Assembly: GCA_012184525.1 (NCBI GenBank)
Contig: WOFQ01000010.1
Span: forward strand, 434,001-498,000
Direction: 5' to 3'
DNA: 64,000 bases
Source of the DNA: Xenoacremonium recifei
Lineage: Eukaryota > Ascomycota > Sordariomycetes > Hypocreales > Nectriaceae
Part shown: positions 42,424-53,326 of the stretch, piece by piece
Layout of the letters: every line of letters starts with the position of its first letter
Position numbering within the stretch: position 1 is the stretch's first letter
The notes under the pieces: generated by a model
What the model was told of the DNA's origin: nothing
The model's input: the letters and a program-made list of their open reading frames with translations, nothing else
Database searches by the model: none
Made by a program: the position numbers and the translations under genes

Positions 42424-45125
42424 CCAGGCCCTGCAACCGCCTATCCGGGCTGGACTCTCACCGTTCCTGGCGCCTCATCGTCTTGAACCGAAGGCCATGT
42501 CGAGCTGGGGCCCAGGGGCGTCTCGTCAAGAAGCACCTGGAACTGCGAACAGACTTTGCCTCTAAAAAAGCCGCAACGTTCGATGGCTTCAAGGCCGAGT
42601 GAAGATTCGTTGGATCTCAACGCAGTGCAGAGGATATCCGGAGGTCACCGACAGGATGGATGGATACTGAGCTTTCTCCTCTTAGTCGCGGGGTGACATG
42701 CCAACCGATCGGACTACACAGAATGACGGACAGCGGGCAACTGCATTGACAGATCGTGGTGCTGCCAGCGAAACTTGCTTTGCTCTGCTCTCGGATCGCG
42801 GCCGGCTGGAGATGTACATGGGTCGTGCATGGGCTGTTGAGACGCGGTCAGGTTGTCGCGATAGACCTCCACCATTGGCCCCATTGAGTGTCTTGCCCCG
42901 CAAAAACCCTGAAAGCTGGTTCGCCAGTGGCGTTGACAGGGGGTTCGGAGTTGGCTGAGCGCTAGTCGCTTAGCGTGCTAGGCCCACAACTTCCGCCTTT
43001 CCAGCCCGTCCCGCCCGTGCCCGATGACCGCCGGGACTCTTAGACTCGCACACTCTCCATCCATCCATCCATCGTCGCATCGCTGGCTGGTGACAGCTTC
43101 AGCGCGACGAAACTTTGCCTCATCGTCCCGAGGATCTGGACCAGCCATCCACTCCGACTGCTTTCCGGTTGGGCGGCGTGGTTCCGTGCGCGCGCACTGA
43201 GCAGGATTTTCGCTGCGCATTGTGGCGGACTCTGAGGGCTCTACTCCGTCATGCCTGAGGCACCCACCCAGCAGCTTATTGCCAGCCAAATCCGAAGAGA
43301 GCCTGTCCGCGCTCCCACATGACGCTCCTTGCCGATCCGTCTTCAATGGAGCAGAAAGCTTAATAATTATCCACCGCCAACTGACACCTCCGGCCGGGGT
43401 CCAAGTTGCCAAGCCAAGCCCGACTTTCTGCCTTGTCAGGAGGCAGAGGCCTGGTCTGTCGGTTTGTCTGTCTGTCCCCCAGATCCACTATCGAGACAAG
43501 AGCACCAGTTCATGCAGTGTCCAGGATCCCAGGATCACCATGACACTTGAGCAAGGGCCTCTGCTGTCGCCTTCTTCCGCCCGGATCTGCCGTCCTTAAT
43601 TAGCGGGCTCATACGTGGCAGTTCGCGATGCAGACCTGCAATACAACCTGACACCTATTACTCCGACTGCACACCACGCTTCGCCATGCCGATTCGCTGG
43701 GTGGGACCTGTCAATGCATCATCATGAAGATTCCGCGACTGATCGCTGATTAGACTGCTCCCAAAGAGCATCAGCACTATTTCGGGCATAGGCTAGACCA
43801 GTTAGCCCAGACCATTTCTCAAGTGACAACTTTTGGTGTCCAAATGTCACTCCAAACCACGCCGCAGAACTCTATCTGTCTTGTCATGTTTTAGCCTCTT
43901 TGGAACGCCCGTCAATACGGATGTCTACTCGCGATGCCTTGCTCCGAGCACCCGACGAGGCTCCAAGTAGGCTGCCAGTGTTACATCGTCAATAGAATGA
44001 CTCGACATTATGGCAGGTTTGCAGCACTGATCTTGGCACCAAGTTTTGGCACTTCACATGACTACATCGGCCTGATAGACTGATTCGTGTGATACATCTC
44101 GATCTTTCGTATCCATACCGTTGGGATTTCGAAGAGAACAGCCGTGAACTACACACAAAGAAGACCGTCGCACTCCTCACGGCGTTCCCGAACCCCAAAA
44201 CTCTATTCATGCCGATAGAGCCCGTGCTTAACGTCGAGAACCAAGAAAACAGCCTTCTCCGAACCCCATGTTCCCAGGTCCTTGGTCCTGTGGCGTTAAC
44301 AAGACCCGAAGCTCTGGCACGCAAGACGGTTCATCGAGTTCGAGAAGAAACGGTCTGGTATCATGTGGTACGATGTGCGGATGTGCGCTTAGGCCCAAAC
44401 TGCACACCATTTACATCATCTCCGATCTTGTGGTGCCTCGATCCTAAGCATCTATCTGGCGTTGCCATGAGTGTGTCACTGCTCTGTAGCCTTACACGCA
44501 GTTCAGTCATGTCCAGCTTTGTCTGACTTGAATGAGTGTTCATGTTGCGCCAGTGACATGTTCCCCCTACTTCTGACTTGAGGAAGACGAGACTTGTACC
44601 ACAGGCCACAAAACTTGTCAAAGCTGAAGCGTCCTCTTATCTCACCCTTCTCTCAAGATTCTCGTTCCAGATTGACAGCAAAGTTCCATCCGTAGAAGAA
44701 GAACCCGGTTATAGGTTTCGGTCGGTTAGCTAATAGGAGCAGGAACTGCTTAAGTGTCATTCTTAACTCGCTTCGGAATGAAAGAGCAGATAGTTTCGCT
44801 GTTAGCCATCAGACGGACTCATAAGTCGGGGTTGTTAAATGGGTGAACATCTCGAACTGGCTATATATTGCTGAAGATAAGGCGACTGGCGAATGGAACA
44901 GCACAAATTGGACATGTGCGAGGCACAACAACCCGTGGCCAGTCCAGCTTTCTGGTACACTAGCCGCAAGCTTAAACAACATCTCGATGTTTGACTCCAT
45001 GCTTTGTTCCAGACCACCATGCCCATATGGATTCTCTGGCTGGACATTGACAGTGCCAGGGCCGATCTCCAGTTCGCTATTCGCATCTAGAGCAACTATG
45101 GGCACAGGTTGTGCATGGGTCTGAG

Positions 45126-45311
45126 AATCCTGCGCAGCTGTCGTGAGGCGAACAACTGGTTTTAAGTGTCAGGTCTTACGTAGATCTAAAAATGCTGTGA
45201 AATATGCATGTCGTTGGCCATAGGCCTTATGACAATCCTGCGCAGCTGTCGTGAGGCGAACAACTAGCTTTCAGTGTCAGGTCTCGCATAGGTCTAAAAT
45301 TGCTGTGAAAT
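45126..45311. repeat. imperfect tandem duplication, 108-bp period
   Basis: A segment of about 78 bp starting AATCCTGCGCAGCTGTCGTG (45126-45203) recurs 108 bp downstream (45234-45311). The first 30 bp are identical and the rest differ at a handful of positions, mostly C/T or A/G transitions. No coding content is seen. Confidence 0.75.
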
Positions 45312-45908
45312 TTCCAAGATTATCCATGAGATATTTTGCGTCGAGATGCCCGCGACGTCACTGCACATAGACCTGCGAGATTCAAATAGACAACCCATTA
45401 AGTTATGCTCTCATTTTTCCTTGCAGTGAAATAGTGAGCTGCTCACAGACGATAGGCTCAGGGAAGTTATTTCAGTTGGTCAAGTCTTCATTTATGGCGT
45501 GATATAATATAAACCACAGACAGACTGATGTTATGAACTGTTCGAGTAATCTACGAAGTTGAGCTTCCGGACTAGCTGCTTATTCCCTCTCACAATTCTG
45601 GAGTGCTGCGACAGCCAGGCAACCATTTACGACACCATCATGATAGATGATCAGGTAAAAAAAAGTAGACATGAAGCGTTGTCTCATCCTGCGAGAACAA
45701 GAAGTCCAATTAAATCAGCTCATTGTTCAGCAAGCGCCTGAGGACAAAGAATCCACGCTGGCGGCTAAAAGCTGGGTCAGTCGCCCGTAGGCACAACTCC
45801 GTCTGTTTGGAGAAGCTCGCTGATTGGATCAACCCCAGACCAGGATCTCTTGATACTCGGAACAGAAGCACTGAGCGTGCTGACGGTTAGGTCGGAATGG
45901 AAGCACGG

Positions 45909-45944
45909 CCTGAAATAGGACCTGAAATGCGACCCGAAATGCGA
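45909..45944. repeat. three tandem 12-bp units
   Basis: Three consecutive units of the type CCTGAAATGCGA, with one or two changes between them. The unit keeps the reading frame. It lies upstream of the AIM24-family gene. Confidence 0.8.
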
Positions 45945-46365
45945 CCATGGATCGACGCGCCGCCGTCTCTGACGAGCCTCATACAGACCTCGAACGCAGT
46001 GTCTGTCGGGGAGCACCCTGAAGTCGTGAAGCAATCATCATTCAGTTCAGTAATTAGAACTTCCAATGACAGCTTCCAGGGCACTTCCAGGGCACGGGCC
46101 GCGGACGTATCGGCTGCCACAGGGGCCGATCAATTGGGCTGTGTTTCTCAGCTCATCCCTGTCCTGTCCTATACTTACACGCAACCTCGTGCGGGGCTGA
46201 GTCTGGGCGCGTTGAGGACGGCGGCTACAGACTGGGCAGTCTCTCTCATGAGCTCTTTTGACGACTGCCATCCATCTCGTCGCGCCCCTCGGAACTTCTT
46301 CTTCTCCTCCTGCTTCTCAGCGTCCTGAGCGTGCAAGACAGAGCGAGTCAGTAGCGTCAGTCATC

Positions 46366-47907
46366 ATGTCCAGCCAGCAGCACTACTTCCCCCGTGAGTG
46401 ACCGTCTATTGCCCCGCACTCGAGTATCTGAAGCTGACGATGATGGTTATAGCTCCGCCGGGTGCGGCACCTCAAGGTTGGTGATAGTTGCGGATGGAGC
46501 AGGATTCTCTGAGAACCGCAGGGTTGACCAAATGGCATAGCTACTCCTCCGCCGCAGCAGCTGCACCAGCAACAGCAGCAGTTTGCGCCGCCACCGACCT
46601 CATCTCCAGCTGGCCGAGCGCAGTTCTATCCTCCCCCTCCTCAGGCTCAGGCTCAAGCTCAACCAGGCCAGGCCATCAGCTACCCGCCGCCGCCGCAGCA
46701 AACTCCATCGCCTGCTCCCCATCAGCCAACTCCAGTGCACTATCCTGCCCCTCCAACATCTGCTCCGGCGGTTCAGTATGCTCCTCCTCCCCAGCAGTCC
46801 CCTCCCCCGAAGCAGCAGATCCAACCAACTCCTACACCACCTCAGAATATGCCCCAGACCACTATGGCCATGCATCCGGCCCCCTCTACTGAGACACCGC
46901 CACCGCATTTCGATGCTCCTCCGCCATTCCCAGATCATGAGGCTCCATACCTCCCTGAGAAGCAACGGGAGCCGCCGCAGCAGATACAACAGCAGATGAT
47001 CCAGCAAAGCGGTCCTTCTACCATGGCTCAGCCAGCATCACCTTTCCAAGAAATGGGTGCCGCTTGTGACGATGTCGGGACTTTCAACGGTGGAAGCTAT
47101 CGGATCAGCCATCGAGATACTAACACGATCCTGACTATCCAGCTGGCCATGGGCTGCCCAATGGTAGCAAAGCCTGGTAAGCCGCGTGACCAAGAGATAT
47201 GCGATGTCCTATTAACAAGTTTCATCTTAGGCACCATGATTGCAATGTCTCCTACCATCACTCTAAAGGGTCAGATCAAATTCAGCGTCAAAAAGATCAT
47301 ATCGGGCGCCGATGTCGCTTCCTCGAGCTTCATTGGACCCGGTGAATTGCTGCTCGGGCCACACACTCTCGGTGATATCACCAGCATCCGTCTTTCAGGT
47401 AAAGAGCAGTGGTCAGTTGGGCAAGACGCGTTCCTTGCTGCGACCCAAGGCGTGGTCAAAGATTATAAGCGCCAGGGCATCGGCAAGGCCATGTTTAGCG
47501 GAGAAGGGCTGTGGGTTTATAAGATCAGTGGCACAGGACTCTTGTGGATCACGAGTTTTGGTGCAATTATTCGAAGAGATGTGAGTCGTCATCCTAGGTT
47601 GAATGAGAAGGGGCGAGATACTGACTATAGCAGTTGGTGAATGGCGAGAAGTATATCGTTGACAACGGCCACCTGATCGCCTGGAACACCAAGTATGTCA
47701 TGGAGAGAGTCGCATCGGGTGGAATCATTTCGGGCTTGGCTTCTGCGGAAGGTCTTGTCTGCAAGTTCACTGGACCTGGAACCATCTACATCCAGACAAG
47801 GAATCCTGTGAGTTGGGATTCAATCCTATGCTACGTGGGCAACTCGCTGACAAGAAATACAGCGTGCATTCAGCGCATACATGAGTGGGCAGCAATACCA
47901 AGGCTGA
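46366..47907 (+). CDS. AIM24: AIM24-family protein with Pro/Gln-rich N-terminus
   Basis: The six-exon model gives 418 aa. Introns are 46394-46453, 46478-46540, 47177-47230, 47581-47633 and 47808-47862, all GT-AG. Exon 2 is only 24 nt. The N-terminal 180 residues are Pro/Gln/Ala low complexity (many PPPQQ and YPPPP motifs). The C-terminal 230 residues form the AIM24/DUF124 beta-roll: [96 protein letters not shown]. In yeast Aim24 is a mitochondrial inner-membrane protein tied to MICOS. Filamentous fungi also have Pro/Gln-rich paralogues without a presequence, and this copy looks like that type, so a mitochondrial role is doubtful. Intron 3 is 54 nt, in frame and stop-free. Confidence 0.8.
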
Positions 47908-48181
47908 GAGCCATCATGGATTTTAAGAGAGCAAGACATGTCAGGAATCGGGTTCTATCTGGCAGTTATGGAAGATCAGTCGTTCTACTTCGTGTTGAGG
48001 CTGGCTATGAAATTGACGTAAATGGTTAAGCCATTTGAAGCGTGTACGTGTATCTAAGCATGGTCTGAGTAGCATTTCTTCGGTTCGTTAATAAGGCGTT
48101 GCAACATTGTTTTGTCACCAGGAAAGGAGGCCAAGGTAGGAAGCGAACAGCTCAACCTCTCCTTCTCAGCTTTCTTGACGA

Positions 48182-48545
48182 TCAGACTGCCCCTTTCCAC
48201 TTACCATATTTCTCTTTGGTGAATAGAGTCATGAGGAAGGCACTGGTTCCCATGCCAATGACCCTTCCAAATCTTTTAAAAGTATGGCGGATGCCACTTT
48301 CATCTTCTGTGGTCATGACAACGCCAAATCTTCCCTTGCTTCCATCCTGCACCAACCCGAGAAGCATCGCCTTTCTTGTCTCCCGATTTTGGATTCTATC
48401 TCGATACTCTGCGCAGCATTAAGGCATCTTCTCTAGAAAAGCCTGAAGCGTTTTCCAGCGACTTTTTGCGGCTCGTCCTCACGCCCGCGTCCAACCATTC
48501 CGCTAATATCAGGCATCTCCCATCTTGAGAACCAGACGAAGTTTC
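48182..48545 (-). pseudogene. probable broken or mis-assembled gene, unknown family
   Basis: Two frames on the minus strand read like one protein interrupted by a one-base shift. The upstream frame has ILAEWLDAGVRTSRKKSLEN and then SREDALMLR. The downstream frame starts EYRDRIQNRETRKAM, continues LGLVQDGSKGRFGVVMTTED and FKRFGRVIGMGTSAFLMTLF, and meets a strong GTAAGT donor after KEKY at about 48206. The frame change falls within a few bases near 48406, leaving no room for a normal intron between the two. A 61-nt intron (GTATCG to GTGCAG) is possible but would discard the coding-looking segment. The upstream end is unclear. I do not recognise the family. A sequencing indel, a pseudogene or an unusual intron would each explain it. 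Confidence 0.33.
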
Positions 48546-48751
48546 CTCTCCACTCGCACCTCCTTGGGACCGCTGCGGCCAAATCCTACAGTACAGGTAG
48601 GGTTATGAAATCCTTGTGAATCATATCCAAGAGGAGCGTTCGATCATCTCTCGAAAGTTTGTAGGCCTTTGACTTCATTGTAAAAACTGTTTAATTACGG
48701 CTGGCTAACTCCGATTTCGTTCAGGTAATCGACATCAACATGGCTGGCTAG

Positions 48752-50581
48752 ATGCCCCTTCGCTTCGCGTCCAAGACCGACAGGGAGTCTGTGTCTACCG
48801 ATGAATCAGTTCAAGTTACCCACTCCGCACCGGCTCTTTCGCGCAAAGAAGCGTCGGAAGAGTCGACGAGCAATTCTAAATTTATCGAAGCAATGAAGAA
48901 CCCCAACTGGCGCCGCAGACGAGAAGGCAGCAGCGCCATCTCATCGACGGATACCGAGCTGAATTGCGACAGCCCAAAGTCTTTGGTCAAGCGGGGAGAA
49001 TCCGAGAGCACCGATATCTCTGGATATTCCACAGTTCATCGATACCCCAGTCAACTGAGACAATGGGATTACATCGCTCAGCATGTCAAATCGGAAACTC
49101 AAGAGAGTAGAAACTCAGGACGTGACAATAGGCCATCGCCCACGGGGAGTATTGAGGAGGATATATTAGTCCACCCACTTCGACGGGGCATCTACGAGGT
49201 GATCAAGCACGTTGATTTGCCAGGTATCAAGTCTGAAGGGAAGAGCCTCAGCATTTTCGAGCTGGCTCCATATCCGGTCATGGAAGGGAGATCCAGCTTG
49301 AAGCTCGAATTCAACCAGACAAATCTGAACGACGGCTTTGTTGAAATTCAGTGGATAGGTCAAGAAGATGAAGCGCCTTTCTCTAGCAGAAACAAATCAC
49401 CACATGTGTCTAGCAAGCGGTCGAACGAAAGTCACGACAAGATCCCGCCACACTCCTCCGTCTGGGATTTGGAACAAGACCATGGATATCAACCCCCAAC
49501 AAAACGCCGAATCCAGGAAGCTCGAAATGCTGTTCTCCATGATCCCGCGATAACCGATGTTGGGACCTCATATCTTGCTCCCCAGTTGACTCGAAACACG
49601 TCCCTTGAACGGTCCGCCTTTGGTCATTCTACAGGAAAGTCAACCCGCAAGGATTCGCCCAAGAACTCGGCGTTTCTACAGAAAAGGAACTTTGCTTTTC
49701 AGAAGATGCTAAATAAACTAAACAGCGGTACCTCTCGAGGTGAAAAAGCCAAATCACCTCAGAAAGTCAGTGGTCAATCAAATGTCAGGCATGCCTCTAA
49801 TGCCTATCACCAGCCTGCGGCAAGAGACGCAGGGCCATGGAGGCTACGAAACTCGGACTCTGGCTTTGGATCATTCACTTCTTCACATGAAAGCCACTCC
49901 AAAGAAACTTCAAGGGATTCTGCAATTTCTCTGAATTCAGCACTCGGGCCTAGCGGTCTTAATCCCAAAGCAAGAGAGTTCTTGTCGCTAGGCGACACAG
50001 ACTGCGGAACACCAGAACAGGGGTTCAATCTACGTCCCCGACGGCAGACTGGTTCAGACCAATCATATCAGCAAAACAGCCAGGACGATACTATTCCTAT
50101 CAAGCATCTAACTGGATTGGCTCAGACACCGGGCCCAGAACCTTTGGGCTACATGGTTCCTCCCGGGCTTTCTTCGCCTAGGGGGCTGACGATGCCTTTC
50201 GCATTCGCGACAAAACAAGCGCCGCCTGTTTTTATAACCCCTCCTGGACTTGGCATGCTACCTATCGATCCACGTAATTCTGCATACCCAGGCTACCCAT
50301 TTCCTATCGCAATGGCACCACCGCCAATGCCTGCGCAATATCCTCCGTTGAGTTCACCAGGATTCATACATCCTCCACCTATGCCGGTCCCTAAGCCGCG
50401 GAAGCCAGACGCTATGAATCAGCAAGCGTACGAGGCATATCTCGAATGGCGTAAAGCCAATGAGCCAGGCTATGCACTCGAGTGCCGCCAGAGACAACAG
50501 AGAAGAGCTCAAAGGCAGATACCACACAAGGGCAACTCTCAACCGGCCACTAAGAGCCCAGCTGTCGTTGGTGCCTCATGA
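48752..50581 (+). CDS. unknown protein with PAM2-like PABP-binding motif
   Basis: A single exon of 609 aa with no folded domain recognised. Residues 402-412 read GLNPKAREFLS, matching the PAM2 core (L-N-x-x-A-x-E-F) used by proteins such as Ataxin-2, eRF3 and PAIP to bind the MLLE domain of poly(A)-binding protein. The segment before it is Ser-rich (TSRDSAISLNSAL). Residues 145-215 (HPLRRGIYEVIKHVDLPGIK, LSIFELAPYPVM, FVEIQWIG) may form a small domain. The region after residue 465 is Pro-rich with repeated PPGL (MVPPGLSSP, ITPPGLGML). The end is QQAYEAYLEWRKANEPGYA followed by an Arg/Gln-rich tail, suited to RNA contact. The likely role is in mRNA translation or decay, by inference from PAM2 only. 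It is divergent from the broken gene to its left. Confidence 0.7.
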   Translation: MPLRFASKTDRESVSTDESVQVTHSAPALSRKEASEESTSNSKFIEAMKNPNWRRRREGSSAISSTDTELNCDSPKSLVKRGESESTDISGYSTVHRYPSQLRQWDYIAQHVKSETQESRNSGRDNRPSPTGSIEEDILVHPLRRGIYEVIKHVDLPGIKSEGKSLSIFELAPYPVMEGRSSLKLEFNQTNLNDGFVEIQWIGQEDEAPFSSRNKSPHVSSKRSNESHDKIPPHSSVWDLEQDHGYQPPTKRRIQEARNAVLHDPAITDVGTSYLAPQLTRNTSLERSAFGHSTGKSTRKDSPKNSAFLQKRNFAFQKMLNKLNSGTSRGEKAKSPQKVSGQSNVRHASNAYHQPAARDAGPWRLRNSDSGFGSFTSSHESHSKETSRDSAISLNSALGPSGLNPKAREFLSLGDTDCGTPEQGFNLRPRRQTGSDQSYQQNSQDDTIPIKHLTGLAQTPGPEPLGYMVPPGLSSPRGLTMPFAFATKQAPPVFITPPGLGMLPIDPRNSAYPGYPFPIAMAPPPMPAQYPPLSSPGFIHPPPMPVPKPRKPDAMNQQAYEAYLEWRKANEPGYALECRQRQQRRAQRQIPHKGNSQPATKSPAVVGAS

Positions 50582-51701
50582 TTCATTACCACATCGACAT
50601 CAGACTCATGTTTGGAGTACTTGCGAACGAGCAAATGCTGGCTAGCTTGAGGATAGTCTGCGCGGATCCTCCTACGTGCTTGGAATCTTTGTCAAGCAAC
50701 GTCGACACTTGGGCATTATGTTTATGGAATCGTTCTGCTACGCTCTCCATTTCCCTGATTCATATTGACGGCTATCATCGACTGGGTCTCTGCATATGGC
50801 TCCGTGGATTTGTTCGTGAAGGAAGGAGTTGCAGATGGCATATACGCCGCTCTGTGCATGAAGGTTTTATTATGTCACGCTTCCTTCCATTGATACTTCT
50901 CAAATGCAACACACATGAATAGGGAGGGGGTTTGTGGTGCCGGGATCATAATATCCTTTCAAGAAACCCTTCTTGGCGCGATTGTCAGGGCGAGGAACTG
51001 CGATCAAAGCCGTGATCGGGCGAGTGGAAAGGGAATTGTTTACGACCGCATTAATGGCTATTCTTAATGCCGATCCGGCCTTCGAATTAAATTATAGGAG
51101 CAACTCTGAAACCAAAAGCTGGGAGCAGAAATAGACTATTTACTTGGCAGAATGATCTCTCCGTGTGGCGACGAGACCTCTTGATTGACGATCCAACTTA
51201 CCCTGGACATCATCTAATTTCTAGATGTGCAGGAAACGTATGTCTTTCGGTAAATTGAGCTTGTGCGAAGATAGCTGACATGAGGAGGACTCGTTAACAT
51301 CCCAAGATATGATTACGCTTGGTTGGCGGGTTGATTAAGCAGCCGATGGTCGAAATGCCGGCCCCGAACGACAAGGAGACTTCAGGCGAAGACGGTCACC
51401 CCTAAGAACCCACGAACAAGCAATTTGGGAGCCGAAGCATTTATTGATTTTCTATAAACAACCGAACCAACACCCAAACCCCATTAATAATCCAGCCAGT
51501 GGTCGGCGAAGGACGATAACTACGGCAAGATGCAAAGCCAGCAGCATCTAAATAGACTAAAAGATGGTGAATGAGGGACAGGAAAAGAAAACCGAGACCC
51601 AGAAAGGAGCGAGAAACTAATAACCCCAATCCAAAAGCAAAAATGTCTAGGAAAAATAGCACCAATCGATCCGTTGTGTCGTAAAAGCAGTTAAGACGGC
51701 T
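50582..51701. other. convergent intergenic region
   Basis: 1.1 kb of AT-richer DNA between the convergent PAM2-motif and C2H2 genes. No feature is supported. Confidence 0.5.
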
Positions 51702-53326
51702 TCATTTACCTGAGTTCGACTTGGACGTGGAGGAAGCGTTGTCGGTGCCTGATGATTTTCCGAGAAGCTTCCAACAACCTTTCTCTTCATTGTATTCAAT
51801 GATGCGAACCCTTTGAGAGTAAGATGTCAGGCACTCAGGGTTGTAATCCATATACTTGGCTCTAAGCGTTGGGTTTCCAGTGCAACGTTCAACATGCGTG
51901 GCTTGGTGCTCCAACCACTCTTCGAGAATGGTGTCTCCGGCGGAGAATTCACGGCTGCATTTACCGAAAGTACAGTCCATCTTTCTTGGCAGCCTATTGT
52001 AATCGATATCACGCGCCTTCTCGTTCATTTCCTTGACGAGCTCTTTTTCCTCTGGGTTGGGCTTGCCCTTCAGACCTGCTGGGAGGTGCACGCGGCGGAA
52101 ATGTTGGCTGAAGAGATCCTTGCGTGGGAATGGCCTCTTGTTACAACGATCAAGCTCGGGATTGGGCGAGGAGGGGATAGGAAGATCGCAGAGCCATTGC
52201 GTATAGAGAAAGTGCCGAGTAAGATGGTGGCGTTTCCACTCGTTCTTCCTTTCGAACTCCACGTTGCAGCCAGCAAAATGAAACAGGCAGAACATTTTGT
52301 GGGAGTGCTGCATCTTGTTGTGCAGCGAGAGGGCATGCTCGTCCTTGAAGGAAATAGCGCACTTTTCACAACGTAACGTATTGCGAATCGACGGAAGGGT
52401 CATGCTCCCCGATCTGCCAGACACTTTGGGACGGCGTGCAAGTCGCGTTGACCAACAAATATGACCCCCAGTCCGCGCCAGCGGCTTCTTGGACAAGGGA
52501 CTGCGTTTGTCCCGAGGCTTCGTCGGATGGTAGTCCTCATCGCTATTATTTTTGTCTGTGACCGACAGTTCATCATCAGACATGGTGCCTTCGGAACGGC
52601 CCTGATAGTTGGGAAAACTTGACGTCTGCATAGGAAGTTCTCGCATATGTTCGTCTTCGCCTTCGGCTGTAGCGATAATTTTGGGCTCGGCGGGACCGCT
52701 AGGGATGTGCATCGGAAATGCTTGTGTGTTTCTTTTGAAGAAAGGCTCGACCATAGGCCCATCAGAAGACATGGTAGGCATCTGGAAGAGAGGTTCACGT
52801 GTCGCCTCGGCGGGAGAGTCGTTGAAGCCGACATGGCTCAAGTCGTCTTCATGAGGAGGCCACACAACTGCCGGGTCTGAAGTTAAAGTAATGTCGGTGC
52901 CGCTAGGATTGAGTCTTAGTGAAGACGAGAGGGCACTATCGAGTCTGCGGCTGACTGTTAAGCAAAACCCGGCATCAATGGGAGATAGATTGACATACCC
53001 ATTGTAGAACGAGTACGGCCTTAGAGCTGGAACTGTCTCTTGTGAAAATACGGATCCTAGCCTGTTGTTAGAGAGAAGACGGCAGTTGGTAATATGGTGG
53101 CCATACCGGGTGATGCAACCTTGCTGTCGATGCCCATGCCGCTCTCTGACAACGAGTCTGCAAGGGATGGCTCTGAAGACTCATCGCGAGACAGGAATGG
53201 AAGTTGATCCTGGCTGAAGACAGATGCTCTGAAGATCGAATCTGGGTCAAAGTCCAAGGGTAGTTGATCGATCTGCATATCATCATTGGGAGGTAACGAT
53301 TCCTCCTGCGTAGAGTCCAGTGACAT
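51702..53326 (-). CDS. C2H2 zinc-finger protein, 508 aa
   Basis: Three exons: 53326-53107, 53056-52999 and 52950-51702. Introns are 50 and 48 nt, GT-AG, and the phases agree. An acidic N-terminus (DSTQEESLPPNDDMQIDQLP, then DPDSIFRASVFSQDQLPFLS) could serve as an activation region. A basic, Ser/Pro stretch precedes a three-finger array at about residues 285-395: CEKCAISFKDEHALSLHNKMQH; CLFHFAGC then FERKNEWKRHHLTRH; and an expanded finger starting CDLPIPSS and ending FPRKDLFSQHFRRVH. A further Cys/His segment follows (CTFGKCSREF, EWLEHQATH), then a short tail. The order of a classical finger, then a finger with the KNEWKRH helix, then a finger with the RKDLFSQH helix is shared with the 791-aa protein at 58.6 kb. 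It is probably a nuclear transcription regulator; the target is unknown. Confidence 0.78.

Larger units (their letters stand above)
40224..46365. other. 6-kb gene-poor region
   Basis: No confident gene. GC-rich DNA with CAGG/CCTGC-type repeats up to about 43.9 kb gives way to AT-richer DNA at 44-46 kb. It contains a CTGCAG repeat (42402-42423), a CATC repeat (43057-43073), a tandem duplication at 45126-45311 and a 12-bp repeat at 45909-45944. Two short frames share the peptide GWTLTVPG (42448-42471 and 45038-45061) with only synonymous differences, suggesting relics of a gene family. Overlapping frames on both strands at 41508-41948 are mutual shadows. Confidence 0.5.

Noticed and set aside
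44809..45105. 98-codon minus-strand frame opposite the GWTLTVPG relic
   Set aside because: Open on both strands. The 24-bp comparison with the 42.4-kb copy is synonymous only in the plus frame, so the minus frame is less likely.
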